A DNA stretch of 64,000 bases from Virgibacillus salexigens (GCF_014905415.1 NZ_BNEO01000001.1:1302001-1366000), one strand, 5' to 3'. Shown: positions 52,650 through 62,343, counted from the first letter of the stretch. Notes: generated by a model not told the origin, from the letters alone. Numbers and translations: made by a program.

Positions 52650-53282
52650 ATGTTCGATACGATACGAAGCCTTTGCATTTGGATCATTCGCTTAAGTTAT
52701 GTCAATATTCTATGGCTGCTATTTATGGTTATCGGTGGAGTTATTTTTGGTTTTATGCCTGCTACCATCTCCTTACTTACCATTATAAAAAAATGGGTAA
52801 ACAAGGAGGACGTCCATTCGGTTTTATGCTTATTTATTCATACCTATATTCAAGCGTTTCTTAAAGGAAATGGGTATGGACTGTTATTTCTTTTGATTGG
52901 CAGCATATTTTATGCCAATATCACCATTCTACTGCCAAATCAGAACTTGCTTACCACGATCTTTCTATATAGCAACATTACCCTATTTATCGTGTATGGG
53001 CTGGGTGTTGTTACATTTTTTCCGGTATATGTTCATTTTCAATTAACGATGAAAAATTGTATCAAGCTAACCTTCTTATTTGCTTTATCTCGCTTTCCTA
53101 TCTCATTCTCGATCCTCCTTACCCTGATTATCTGGCTGTATGTCATTCGATGGTATCCAGGGTTGTCCCTATTTTTTAGTGGAAGCATGGTATGCTTCAT
53201 CATGGAATGGATCAGTCGAAAGCCTCTATCAGCGTTAACGTCCGTTTCAAATCAAGATGTTTATTTAATAAAAAATGCTTAG
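52650..53282 (+). CDS. YesL-like DUF624 membrane protein
   Basis: This 210-residue membrane protein has about five hydrophobic segments. It has the DUF624 N-terminal pattern (LSYVNILWLLFMVIGGVIFGFMPATISL, as NILWLLFMVIGGVIFGFMPA). Such proteins are commonly encoded with carbohydrate ABC importers in Bacillaceae, e.g. yesL beside yesOPQ; their function is unknown. The stop overlaps the start region of the binding-protein gene. Confidence 0.88.
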   Translation: MFDTIRSLCIWIIRLSYVNILWLLFMVIGGVIFGFMPATISLLTIIKKWVNKEDVHSVLCLFIHTYIQAFLKGNGYGLLFLLIGSIFYANITILLPNQNLLTTIFLYSNITLFIVYGLGVVTFFPVYVHFQLTMKNCIKLTFLFALSRFPISFSILLTLIIWLYVIRWYPGLSLFFSGSMVCFIMEWISRKPLSALTSVSNQDVYLIKNA

Positions 53283-53292
53283 GATGATGCAT

Positions 53293-54615
53293 GTGAAAAT
53301 AAAATGGAACGTTTTTATATTGACCTTGATCATATTATCCTTCCAAGCTGCCTGTGAAGCTACAGAGAGTACAACGGAAGTAAATATCCCTCGTGACCCA
53401 GAACAGATATCTGGTGACATTACTGTTTGGGCATGGGCATTAGAAGCAGATTTTTTAGAATCAATTGTTCCTCAATTTCAAGAAAAATATCCAAATGTCA
53501 ATGTAACGATTAATAAGCAAGGACCTGACCAAGTATATCAACGTCTCATTACTGGTTTAGCAGCAAACCAAGGGGAACAACTCCCGGATTTAGTCCAAGT
53601 CGAAGAAACACAGCTACTATCCTATAAAGAAAATTTCCCTGATCGTTTTACAAATTTATCTGAGTTAGGCTACGGCAAATATGAGGGTCAATTTGCCCCA
53701 GCCAAAGAGGAAGCAGTGAAGGATGAGAATGGCGATTTCCTAGCAATGCCAAGGGATTTGGGGCCAGTTGGAATCTTTTATCGAAAAGATATCTTTCACC
53801 AAGCGGGCGTTGACCCAGCTTCTATCGAAACATGGGAAGATTATATAGATGCCGGTGAAGTAATTCAAACAAAAACAGGAGTGAATATGCTCGGTTTAAC
53901 CTTAAACGAAACCGTCCCCCTCTACAAATATATGCTGCATCAACAAGGGGCATTTTATTTCGATTCTAGTGGAAATATTGATGTGCATTCAAGTGAATCG
54001 ATACGAGCACTAGAAACGATACAGCGAATGCAGGATAAGAAGCTGATCACGAACGTAACGAATTGGGATGGTAGAGTATCTGCCCTTAAAAATGGGCATG
54101 TCGCGACTTTACCTGGAGCTATTTGGTGGACGGGTACCATGAAAGATCAAATGCCTGAATTATCCGGAAAATGGGGTGCCATGCCACTTCCTAGCTTTAA
54201 CGAAAAACAAGGCCAAGGGGCTAATGGTGGCGGTTCTAATTTAGTCATCCCCAAAGCATCTACCAATAAAGAAGCAGCTTATGTCTTCGGAGAATTTGCG
54301 ACAACGGAAGTGAATTTATTAATCGGTGGTTTAAAAAATCAGGGATTATTCCCTTCCTTGTTAGCTACATACGAAGAAAAAGAATTTCAGGAAAGACAAG
54401 TGTATTTTGATAATGAAGCGGTTTATAATGTTTTTGCCTCGATTGCAAAAGAAACACCTGTAGTTAATTACACAAGTGACTACGCAAGAGCCAATGACAT
54501 CGTAAACGATGAAATTGTGTCGATGCTATTAAATGGTAAACCATTGGATCAGGTGGTCGGTGACATCGCTAACACCCTGGGTCCAAGTACTGGTAGAGAA
54601 GTAAATAAACCATAG
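53293..54615 (+). CDS. Sugar ABC transporter substrate-binding protein (YesO-like)
   Basis: This family-1 solute-binding protein has about 440 residues, with ITVWAWALEADFLESIVPQFQEKYPNVNV near the start and GGGSNLVIPKAS later. I prefer GTG 53293, eight bases after AGGA; frame starts from 53275 are possible. The signal ends SFQAAC, a cysteine with an unusual -3 glutamine for a lipobox. It binds oligosaccharides, probably rhamnogalacturonan fragments released by the lyase encoded upstream. Confidence 0.9.
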   Translation: MKIKWNVFILTLIILSFQAACEATESTTEVNIPRDPEQISGDITVWAWALEADFLESIVPQFQEKYPNVNVTINKQGPDQVYQRLITGLAANQGEQLPDLVQVEETQLLSYKENFPDRFTNLSELGYGKYEGQFAPAKEEAVKDENGDFLAMPRDLGPVGIFYRKDIFHQAGVDPASIETWEDYIDAGEVIQTKTGVNMLGLTLNETVPLYKYMLHQQGAFYFDSSGNIDVHSSESIRALETIQRMQDKKLITNVTNWDGRVSALKNGHVATLPGAIWWTGTMKDQMPELSGKWGAMPLPSFNEKQGQGANGGGSNLVIPKASTNKEAAYVFGEFATTEVNLLIGGLKNQGLFPSLLATYEEKEFQERQVYFDNEAVYNVFASIAKETPVVNYTSDYARANDIVNDEIVSMLLNGKPLDQVVGDIANTLGPSTGREVNKP

Positions 54616-54649
54616 AAAACAACTAAATTTCTGTGAAAGGTGGATATGA

Positions 54650-55588
54650 ATGAGTATTCCTTCTTCGGTGCAATACAATGAAGATCCGTCTCCTCCGCAA
54701 CCTAAAATGAATGCAAAGAAAAAAAGAAGTTTTATTACTGTGAAGCGGGCACCCTATCTATTCTTATTACCTGCTATTGTTCTATTTATAATCTTTACGG
54801 TCTATCCAATCATCTATTCCTTTCTATTAAGCTTTCAAACCAATGCAGAAGCTGGTCGTGTCTTTGTAGGGCTGGACAATTATATTCGCTTATTCCAAGA
54901 TCGGCTATTCTATGAATCTTTAGCAAATACGTTTATTATCTTAATCTTTCAACTCCCTATCATGTTAGGTTTGGCTGTTGTATTAGCAACTATATTGAAC
55001 GCTGGATTCATAAAATTAAAAGGATTCTTCCGTGTGTCTTTTTTCGCCCCAGCGGTTACCTCTTTAGTTGCGGCTTCGATTATTTTCTTGCTGTTACTAA
55101 ATAGGGACTACGGCATTGTCAATTATTTATTGTCCATGATTGGCATGGATGCCATCGGCTGGTTAAGTGATCCCTTTTGGGCAAAGGTATCACTTATTTT
55201 AGTAACTACCTGGCGATGGACTGGGTATAATATGGTTATTATATTAGCTGGATTACAGAATATCCCAAGCAATCTTTATGAAGCAGCGAGTATTGATGGT
55301 GCGAATAAAATCAGACAGTTTTTTTCAATAACGATCCCTCAGCTAAAGCCGGTTATCCTATTCGCTGCCATTGTTTCTACCATTGGTACCTTACAACTAT
55401 TTGACGAACCATATACGTTGACAAATGGTGGACCAATTAATGCCACCACTACTATTACTATGTATCTTTATCGTAATGGTTTTGAGTATTTTGATTTTGG
55501 TTATGGTTCAGCAATTGCTTATGTCATCGTTATATTAATAGCACTATTATCTTTTATACAATTTAAGTGGGCAGGTGTTACAAAATGA
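54650..55588 (+). CDS. Sugar ABC transporter permease (YesP/MalF type)
   Basis: This 312-residue permease has a charged N-terminal extension and six hydrophobic segments. The EAA loop lies in NLYEAASIDGANKIRQFFSITIPQLKP, seen as YEAASIDGANKIRQFF. The end overlaps the next permease (ATGA). No ATPase gene is in the cluster, as with B. subtilis yesOPQ, which uses the shared ATPase MsmX. Confidence 0.92.
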   Translation: MSIPSSVQYNEDPSPPQPKMNAKKKRSFITVKRAPYLFLLPAIVLFIIFTVYPIIYSFLLSFQTNAEAGRVFVGLDNYIRLFQDRLFYESLANTFIILIFQLPIMLGLAVVLATILNAGFIKLKGFFRVSFFAPAVTSLVAASIIFLLLLNRDYGIVNYLLSMIGMDAIGWLSDPFWAKVSLILVTTWRWTGYNMVIILAGLQNIPSNLYEAASIDGANKIRQFFSITIPQLKPVILFAAIVSTIGTLQLFDEPYTLTNGGPINATTTITMYLYRNGFEYFDFGYGSAIAYVIVILIALLSFIQFKWAGVTK

Positions 55589-56412
55589 TAAACCAGCGAA
55601 TGGTGAGACAAATCTTGCTTTATAGCCTTTTAATTATTGGGGTCATCGTAACCATTGGTCCCTTGTATTGGACCATTGTTGGCGCTACAAATCCTTCCGG
55701 CGAAACATTACGAATACCGCCCAACTTCGTACCAGGCACCCACTTAATTGATAACTTACAAAACCTACTGGCCTCTGTTGATATCTGGCAATCGTTAATT
55801 AATTCTATAATAATCACGGTTATTTACACGCTTTTAGCTGGATTTATTAGCACAGCAGCAGGTTTTGCCTTTGCAAAGTATACATTTAAAGGCAAAGAAG
55901 CCATTTTCCTTATGTTTCTTATATCTATGATGGTGCCATATCAGGCTTTAGTCATACCGCAGTTCGAACTATTTGCTAATCTAGGGCTGTTAGATACATA
56001 TAGTGCTATTATCCTTCCACAGCTTGCTTATCCTTTTGCCATTTTTTTAATGAGACAAAACATGCAATCTATTCCTGATTCTTTAATTGAAGCAGCGAGA
56101 ATAGATGGAGCTAGTGAATTCTATATTTTTATCAAAATCGGCTTGCCAACGATGGTTCCAGCTATTGCCGCGGTATCAATCTTTTTATTTACACATCAAT
56201 GGAATAACTTCTTATGGCCATTGATCGCATTGATTTCAGAAGAAAAATATACGCTACCTGTCGCTTTAGCAACCATTGCTGGTCAACGTTCCATTGATTA
56301 CGGGCAATTAATGCTAGGAGCCGTCATATCCATCTTACCTATTTTTTTAATGTTTCTCTTTCTGCAACGTTATTTTATATCAGGAATTATTGGTGGTGCA
56401 GTAAAAGAATAA
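55585..56412 (+). CDS. Sugar ABC transporter permease (YesQ/MalG type)
   Basis: This permease of about 275 residues has six hydrophobic segments and the EAA loop SLIEAARIDGASEFYIFIKIGLPTMVP (as IEAARIDGASEFYIF). The ATG at 55585 overlaps the previous stop by four bases; the frame from GTG 55567 is less likely. It completes the importer. Confidence 0.92.
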   Translation: MINQRMVRQILLYSLLIIGVIVTIGPLYWTIVGATNPSGETLRIPPNFVPGTHLIDNLQNLLASVDIWQSLINSIIITVIYTLLAGFISTAAGFAFAKYTFKGKEAIFLMFLISMMVPYQALVIPQFELFANLGLLDTYSAIILPQLAYPFAIFLMRQNMQSIPDSLIEAARIDGASEFYIFIKIGLPTMVPAIAAVSIFLFTHQWNNFLWPLIALISEEKYTLPVALATIAGQRSIDYGQLMLGAVISILPIFLMFLFLQRYFISGIIGGAVKE

Positions 56413-56521
56413 GTCATGTTGATAATTTTGTAAACAAGTGCGTTTCCCTTGTAGTAAGCTTTTCATTTGCTTTATTTCTGAAATTGAGAGAATAATTCTT
56501 ATATTAATAAGACACCGCTTT

Positions 56522-56535
56522 TGAAAGCGCTTAAG
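56522..56535 (+). promoter_or_regulatory. Candidate catabolite-responsive element (cre)
   Basis: TGAAAGCGCTTAAG matches the CcpA cre pattern TGWAANCGNTNWCA at the core (TG-AA-CG-T), with mismatches at the last bases. It lies upstream of the TRAP operon. Confidence 0.4.
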
Positions 56536-56600
56536 ATATAATTATCTGAAAAATAAATCCGTTTCTATTCCTTATAAACAATAATGGAAGGAGGAAGGAC

Positions 56601-57635
56601 ATGAAACCTCTTTTTCGTAAACGTATTGTAGTTAGTACTTTGTTCTTAGGGTTACTTGTTCTAGGCGCTTGTTCCCCTGCAGAACAGGTAGCATCTGGGC
56701 AAGGCAATGCGTCAGAGGCAGGAACGAAAACATTAACCTTAGCCCATATCCATAATGATGCAAGTCCTGTATACCAAAGCTTAGAAGAATTCGCTGAAAA
56801 AGTAGAAGAGAAAACAAATGGCAGTGTAAATATCAAGATCTATGCAGAAGGAGTTTTAGGTGGCGAGACAAAAGTAATGGAACTTGTACAAAATGGAGTC
56901 ATCGATATGACCAAAGTGAATGGTGGTGTTGTATCTCAATTTGAACAGACATTTTCTGTGTTCAGCCTCCCTTATGTCTTCCGTAATGATGAGCATTTTC
57001 GTAAATTCATGGAAACGGATACAGTCAAACAAATGTATAAGGATCTAAAAGATGTACAATTAAGAGGAGTCACGTATTATGATGCAGGAGCACGCAGTTT
57101 TTATACCGGAGAGACAAAGGTAGAGACTCCTGAAGACCTTGAAGGGCTCAAAATTCGCGTGATGAATAACGTTACTGCGATACAAATGGTAGAAATGTTA
57201 GGCGCTGCTCCGACACCAATGTCAGCGACAGAGGTGTATACAAGCTTGCAGCAAGGAATTATCGATGGTGCCGAGAGCAGTCCCATTGCCTTAACTGACG
57301 CCAATCATGGCGAAGTTGCAAAACAATTCTCCTTTGATGAACATACAAGGATTCCAGACTTCCTCATTATGAGTAATGCATCATGGAACAAATTAAATAA
57401 ATCGGAACAACAGGCCCTTATAGAAGCTGGTGAGGAAACAACGAAAACACATAATGAAAGATGGGATCAGATGATTGAAGCCAGTATCGATCAAGCAAGA
57501 GAAGAAATGGGAGTGGAGTTTTCAAATCCTGATCAAGCACCATTTCGAGAATTAGTGGAACCACTTTTACAGGATCGTCGAAAAGAAAATCCGGCGATTG
57601 ATACACTGCTTAAAAAAATAGAAGCTATACAATAA
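56601..57635 (+). CDS. TRAP transporter substrate-binding protein, DctP type
   Basis: This 344-residue lipoprotein has a signal ending VLGACSP. The DctP features are LGGETKVMELVQNGVIDM, a conserved arginine in LEGLKIRVMNN and YTSLQQGIIDGAESSP. TRAP binding proteins carry carboxylated ligands such as uronates, in keeping with the neighbouring pectin lyase. The ATG follows GGAAGGAGGAAGGAC. Confidence 0.94.
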   Translation: MKPLFRKRIVVSTLFLGLLVLGACSPAEQVASGQGNASEAGTKTLTLAHIHNDASPVYQSLEEFAEKVEEKTNGSVNIKIYAEGVLGGETKVMELVQNGVIDMTKVNGGVVSQFEQTFSVFSLPYVFRNDEHFRKFMETDTVKQMYKDLKDVQLRGVTYYDAGARSFYTGETKVETPEDLEGLKIRVMNNVTAIQMVEMLGAAPTPMSATEVYTSLQQGIIDGAESSPIALTDANHGEVAKQFSFDEHTRIPDFLIMSNASWNKLNKSEQQALIEAGEETTKTHNERWDQMIEASIDQAREEMGVEFSNPDQAPFRELVEPLLQDRRKENPAIDTLLKKIEAIQ

Positions 57636-57657
57636 AGAAGGTTTGGAGGGGGTTCAT

Positions 57658-58164
57658 TTGAAGAAAGTAAAACGCTGGATAGACTTGGTACTGCTAACCA
57701 TTGGCAGTATATTAATTATATTTTTAGTTGTTGCCGCAATTTGGCAAGTATTCACCAGATTTGTGCTAGAAGACCCAAGTATAGTTACCCAGGAGATTTT
57801 ACGATTTTCTTTGATTTGGGTAGCTCTGATTGGTGCAGCTTATGCATTTGGCCAGGATGAACATTTATCACTTACGTTTCTGAGGGATAAGATTACCGGG
57901 CAAGCTCATAAACGGCTACGTTGGTTCATTGATATGCTCGTTATTGTATTTGCGTTATTTGTATTCGTAATTGGTGGATATAACATATCCCAAGCAACGA
58001 TGGCAGAATTATCACCTATCCTGAACATGCCCATGGGATTGGTCTATGGTATCTTACCAATCTGTGGAACCATTATCATATTCTATCAATTGATACATAT
58101 ATCAGAACGTCGTGAGATTGAACGTACCGGTTCGTTTGAAAAGGGTGAACATACATGGATGTAA
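57658..58164 (+). CDS. TRAP transporter small permease, DctQ type
   Basis: This 168-residue protein has four hydrophobic segments and the DctQ pattern IWQVFTRFVLEDPSIVTQEILRFSLIWVALIGAAYAF (as VTQEILRFSLIWVALIGAA). The start is TTG 57658 after GGAGGGGG; the longer frame begins inside that site. It overlaps the large permease gene by ten bases. Confidence 0.92.
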   Translation: MKKVKRWIDLVLLTIGSILIIFLVVAAIWQVFTRFVLEDPSIVTQEILRFSLIWVALIGAAYAFGQDEHLSLTFLRDKITGQAHKRLRWFIDMLVIVFALFVFVIGGYNISQATMAELSPILNMPMGLVYGILPICGTIIIFYQLIHISERREIERTGSFEKGEHTWM

Positions 58165-59462
58165 CCGTTTGGACTGCAATCATACTTTTTGGATTGTTTT
58201 TTTTACTCTTATTTATTGGTGTACCTATCGCAGTAAGTATCGCCATTGCTTCCTTTGTGTCCATTTTGATGCTGTTACCAATGGCACCTTCCCTATTAGC
58301 CGTGTCTCAACAAATCATTACTGGTTTGGATAGTACTGTATTATTAGCCTTGGTTTTCTTTATGTTGGCTGGAAGTATTATGAATAATGGTGGAATTGCA
58401 GATAGACTCATCAATTTAGCAAAATTAATTGGTGGGAGAATGTCAGGATCATTGGCGCACACGAATATTATTGGAAATACACTGTTCGGTGCCATATCTG
58501 GGTCAGCCATTGCAGCAGCTGCAACCATGGGGCGAATTATGCATCCCCAAGAAAAAAAGGCGGGTTATGATCCTTCGTATGCAGCAGCTGTAAATATTGC
58601 CTCAGCACCAACAGGTTTAATTATTCCACCAAGCGGGATGCCAATTATATATTCCCTGCTAAGTGGTGGTACATCAATCGGCGCTTTATTTATCGCTGGT
58701 TATCTACCTGGGATTCTAATGATTTTATTACTCATGATTGTGGCATATATCTTGGCTAAGAAAGCGAACTACCCTGTAGTTAAACCAGTCAGCGGTGGAG
58801 AATCCATAAAAGTAATGATGCAAGCCATTCCTAGCTTATTACTAATTATCATTGTAATCGGAGGAATTGCCGGAGGAATCTTTACAGCGACAGAAGGAGC
58901 AGCAGTTGCTGTCTTATACGCAGCATTACTTAGTTTACTATACCGTCAGTTAAAAATAGCAGATATTCCTAAAATACTTAAAGAAACCATTATCTATTCT
59001 GGTATCATTATGTTATTAATTGGAACATCGACAGCCATGTCATGGGTGCTTGCTTATGCTGGTATACCTCAGGCAATTACGAGTAGTCTATTAAGCATTA
59101 CCGATAACACGATTATTCTATTGTTAATTATGCTATTCATCTTATTAGTGGTTGGCACTTTCATGGATATTGCACCAGCTTTATTAATATTTACACCGAT
59201 CTTTTTTCCAGTAGCAACGCAAATGGGGATCGATCCTGTTCACTTTGGAATGATTATGGCAATCGCCCTTGCAATTGGGGTGACAACGCCTCCCATCGGA
59301 ACAGTCTTATTTATTGGAAGTAGTGTCAGTGGCGTAAAAATAGAAAAGATCATACCTAAGCTAATTATTTTCTATATCCCATTAATCATAGCACTTTTAC
59401 TCGTTGCGTTTATTCCAGAAATAAGCTTATTCTTGCCACGATTATTTGGTTTAGTAGATTAA
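58155..59462 (+). CDS. TRAP transporter large permease, DctM type
   Basis: This 435-residue permease has about twelve hydrophobic segments, with GSAIAAAATMGRIMHPQEKKAGYDPSYAAAV and ASAPTGLIIPPSGMPIIYSLL, typical of DctM (as NIASAPTGLIIPPSGMPI). It forms the sodium-coupled channel. It is the last gene of the carbohydrate island. Confidence 0.94.
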   Translation: MDVTVWTAIILFGLFFLLLFIGVPIAVSIAIASFVSILMLLPMAPSLLAVSQQIITGLDSTVLLALVFFMLAGSIMNNGGIADRLINLAKLIGGRMSGSLAHTNIIGNTLFGAISGSAIAAAATMGRIMHPQEKKAGYDPSYAAAVNIASAPTGLIIPPSGMPIIYSLLSGGTSIGALFIAGYLPGILMILLLMIVAYILAKKANYPVVKPVSGGESIKVMMQAIPSLLLIIIVIGGIAGGIFTATEGAAVAVLYAALLSLLYRQLKIADIPKILKETIIYSGIIMLLIGTSTAMSWVLAYAGIPQAITSSLLSITDNTIILLLIMLFILLVVGTFMDIAPALLIFTPIFFPVATQMGIDPVHFGMIMAIALAIGVTTPPIGTVLFIGSSVSGVKIEKIIPKLIIFYIPLIIALLLVAFIPEISLFLPRLFGLVD

Positions 59463-59538
59463 ACAAGAGGCAGAGATAAATTCATAGATTTAAAGATACC
59501 TCATCTACCGCTTTTTGCCGGCAAAACCATAGTATAAA

Positions 59539-59565
59539 GCGGGTAAGCAAGAATAGCTTACCCGC
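59539..59565. terminator. Terminator between dctM and ogt
   Basis: Perfect 10-bp arms GCGGGTAAGC (59539-59548) and GCTTACCCGC (59556-59565). On the minus strand it is followed by TTTATACT. It lies between convergent operons. Confidence 0.72.
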
Positions 59566-59608
59566 GTAGAAATTCGGATGTCTTCATGACCTTGGTTGCC
59601 CTGCCTGT

Positions 59609-60097
59609 TTATTTATTAGCAGCCGCTATACGCGTTTCATGCTCAAGCAGCCATTTTTTTCGCCATAAACCACCTGCATAGCCTGTTAGTTTTCCATTGG
59701 AACCAATGATTCGATGGCAGGGGACGGCGATACTTATCTGATTCTTGCTATTAGCACTTCCCACTGCTCGAATCGCTTTATGATTATCAATCGCTTTAGC
59801 AATATCTAGGTAACTCGCTGTTTGCGCAAAGGGGATTGTCGTTAAAGCAGTCCACACGTCCTTCTGAAAGGCTGTTCCTTTTACTTCATATGGAAAGCGA
59901 AATGATTGAAGGTTCCCTGCAAAGTATGCCTCAAACTGCTGATAACACATCTTCATAACCTCTGGGAAATCCTCGTAAAAACCGTATTCCACTTTCTCTC
60001 GATCCGCAAATAAAACAGAAGTAATCACTTTCTCCGTACCGGTTATTTCAATAATCCCAATAGGCGATTGATAATCTATTTTATACTTGTTCATCAT
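59609..60097 (-). CDS. ogt: Methylated-DNA-[protein]-cysteine S-methyltransferase
   Basis: This 162-residue suicide repair protein has the acceptor cysteine in IAVPCHRIIGSNGKLTGYAGG and the helix-turn-helix VWTALTTIPFAQTASYLDIAKAI (as IPFAQTASYLDIA). The ATG at 60097 follows GGAGG by seven bases and overlaps the alkA end. It removes O6-methylguanine lesions. It is equivalent to B. subtilis AdaB by position. Confidence 0.93.
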   Translation of the reverse strand: MMNKYKIDYQSPIGIIEITGTEKVITSVLFADREKVEYGFYEDFPEVMKMCYQQFEAYFAGNLQSFRFPYEVKGTAFQKDVWTALTTIPFAQTASYLDIAKAIDNHKAIRAVGSANSKNQISIAVPCHRIIGSNGKLTGYAGGLWRKKWLLEHETRIAAANK

Positions 60098-60995
60098 ATA
60101 ACGACCTCCATAGATAAAAGGTGGCATAGGCTTGCCAACCTTCCCATTTTGTTGCCATCATTTCAATTTGTTTCAATGCTGGTTTTTCGTGTAAACCCAA
60201 TTGCACCTTTATCGCATTATGCAGCCCGACATCCGCAATAGGAAAAGCCTCTGATCGACCAAGGCATTTCATTAGCACATAATCGGCAGTCCAATTCCCT
60301 ATTCCTCTTATAGCTACGAGTGATTTCTTTACACTGTCATACATTCGCTTACCCAGTTCAGCTTTAGTCAATTGTCCATCGCGGATTAATGCAGCAACAT
60401 AAATGATGTATTCTGCTTTTCTCCGGGAGAGTTGTAATCCCCTTAATTCATCAACAGTAAGTTCAGCAATGCTTGCTGGATCTGGAAACAGCCAATACCT
60501 TTTATCGCGAAATGTCCTATGTTCCCCATACATTTCGGTCAAGCGTTTCTTCAGTTTATATGCAAACGTTAAATTGACCTGTTGACCAATGATAGCCCAT
60601 GTCAGCGCCTCAAATAAATCAGGTATTCTAATCATGCGTAAGCCTTGATACCGAACTACTAATTTATGAAGTATTTCATCCTGGCTAGCTAAATGATAAA
60701 ATGCTGTCAAATCTCTATCCAAGTCAAGCCATTCACTGATAAAGCTAACCACTTCTTGTTTAACAGCAAAGGTTGGTACTTCATTAGAAAACTGCACATG
60801 AAGGACATTTTCTTTGTGGGTTATATCACATAAAATAAATGCGGTGTCTATTTTTAAAAGCTTATACAAATGCCCTTCATTAATCGTATAAACCAATTCT
60901 TGGTCCGACCGGCCTAGAAACCGTAGACATTCTTGGAAACTGAAGTCAGCTGGAAGCGCAATCTCAACATGTGTATGGTGATCCTCCCACTTCAT
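60081..60995 (-). CDS. alkA: DNA-3-methyladenine glycosylase II
   Basis: This 304-residue base-excision enzyme has an N-terminal AlkA-like domain and a helix-hairpin-helix LVAIRGIGNWTADYVLMKCLG, followed by the catalytic aspartate in PIADVGL. It excises alkylated purines. Its start overlaps adaA by four bases, so adaA, alkA and ogt are translated as one operon. Confidence 0.93.
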   Translation of the reverse strand: MKWEDHHTHVEIALPADFSFQECLRFLGRSDQELVYTINEGHLYKLLKIDTAFILCDITHKENVLHVQFSNEVPTFAVKQEVVSFISEWLDLDRDLTAFYHLASQDEILHKLVVRYQGLRMIRIPDLFEALTWAIIGQQVNLTFAYKLKKRLTEMYGEHRTFRDKRYWLFPDPASIAELTVDELRGLQLSRRKAEYIIYVAALIRDGQLTKAELGKRMYDSVKKSLVAIRGIGNWTADYVLMKCLGRSEAFPIADVGLHNAIKVQLGLHEKPALKQIEMMATKWEGWQAYATFYLWRSLYDEQV

Positions 60996-61570
60996 GCTTT
61001 CACCTCTCTCCTTTGCTGTTTATCCGTAACGTCACGAAATTCAGTTGGAGAACAATGGTGATATTTACGAAACACTTTATAGAAATTAGACGGGCTATGA
61101 AACCCAATACGATTACATATTTCTAAATTCGTCAGATCAGAGCTCTTTAATAAATACACCGCCTTGTCCATCCGAATTTTCTCTAAGTAGATCCGCGGCG
61201 TTTCGCCTGTTTCTTCTTTAAAGACACGTTCTAAATAATAGGAGCTGATACCAATATGATCGGAAATGTCCCGCAATTGCAACCGTTCTTTATAATGCTG
61301 TAACAAATAAGCAATAACACTTCGAACAAGCATGATATGAGGGGAATGCTCTATCTCCGGCTGACATCTTTTACAAGGTCTGTATCCGGCAGCTTCCACT
61401 TGCTCGATGTCCTGATAAAATTCCACATTGCTTTTTTTCGGTTTGCGTGAACGGCAAGAAGGCCGGCAATAAATTTTCGTTGTTTTTACAGCTGTAAAGA
61501 ATTGTCCATCATACGTACGATCACATGCGAGAATACACTCCCACATCTCATCAAAGGAAAGATCTGTCAT
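60992..61570 (-). CDS. adaA: Methylphosphotriester-DNA methyltransferase/transcriptional activator AdaA
   Basis: This 192-residue protein has an N-terminal zinc domain with YCRPSC and CKRC; the first cysteine is the methyl acceptor of phosphotriesters. The C-terminal AraC-type HTH has LRDISDHIGISSYYLERVFKE and CNRIGFHSPSNFYKVFRK. Methylation turns it into an activator of the adaptive response, including its own operon. The ATG follows AAGGAGTGAGATAGCC. Confidence 0.95.
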   Translation of the reverse strand: MTDLSFDEMWECILACDRTYDGQFFTAVKTTKIYCRPSCRSRKPKKSNVEFYQDIEQVEAAGYRPCKRCQPEIEHSPHIMLVRSVIAYLLQHYKERLQLRDISDHIGISSYYLERVFKEETGETPRIYLEKIRMDKAVYLLKSSDLTNLEICNRIGFHSPSNFYKVFRKYHHCSPTEFRDVTDKQQRREVKA

Positions 61571-61782
61571 GGCTATCTCACTCCTTGATTATCTTTTTAT
61601 GGATACCATTAGTTTAACAAAAAATTCTTCTTTTTATCGTCCTTATTCTTGCGGTTATGGTCAGATGATTACACACGCTTCGTCTTAATATTAGGATGTT
61701 CATGTTATAGAAGACTTCTTCTATGAAGATCATTCGATTCGTCTTTACCAGATTACTCATCTCCCGTTCTCCTTTAAACAAG

Positions 61783-62343
61783 TTATTTCACAACCTCAAA
61801 AAACTCCAAATAGCTATCAATATGATAATCGGCATCGACTTGAGAATTCTGGAAACTACATGTTTGTATGCCTAATTTCTTCGCTGGTATTAAGTCAATA
61901 GCGCGATCGCCTACTGCTAAATCTAGGTTGTGTCGATCATGTAAATACGCATACGAAGCAGTATCCGGTTTACGTGGGAAGCCATCATCGATTGTTACCA
62001 CATCCTTAAAGTATTGATCCAACCCATGCTGTTTTAAAATGCGCAGTAAATTTCTCCGATCCTTATGGGTCATAATCACATTTGTATCAGCAACACGTAG
62101 TACTTGCTCTATTCCTTCAAACGGAAGCAATTCAGCAGGTGAAATCCTATCTACTAGGTTGCGAACTTCTCTTTCTTGTGCTTCTGTCATTTGAAAATAA
62201 CTTACTGTATGGGAAAAAGAGATCTTTAATTGCTCATAAATCGTCTGCTTATCTACGCTATTAGGCAGTACTTGTTGGAATTGCCTTGCATAACTAGGAT
62301 ATGTATTGATTAACGTCCCGTCAAAATCCCATAATACCTTCAT
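61783..62343 (-). CDS. HAD-superfamily hydrolase
   Basis: This 186-residue phosphatase-like protein has motif I LWDFDGTLINTYPSY, motif II VIMTHKDR, motif III lysine in GFPRKPDTASY and motif IV LAVGDRAIDLIPAKKLG. A small helical cap follows motif I, as in phosphoglycolate phosphatases. The ATG at 62343 follows AGGAG by eight bases; the GTG at 62352 lies in that site. The substrate is unknown. Confidence 0.9.
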   Translation of the reverse strand: MKVLWDFDGTLINTYPSYARQFQQVLPNSVDKQTIYEQLKISFSHTVSYFQMTEAQEREVRNLVDRISPAELLPFEGIEQVLRVADTNVIMTHKDRRNLLRILKQHGLDQYFKDVVTIDDGFPRKPDTASYAYLHDRHNLDLAVGDRAIDLIPAKKLGIQTCSFQNSQVDADYHIDSYLEFFEVVK

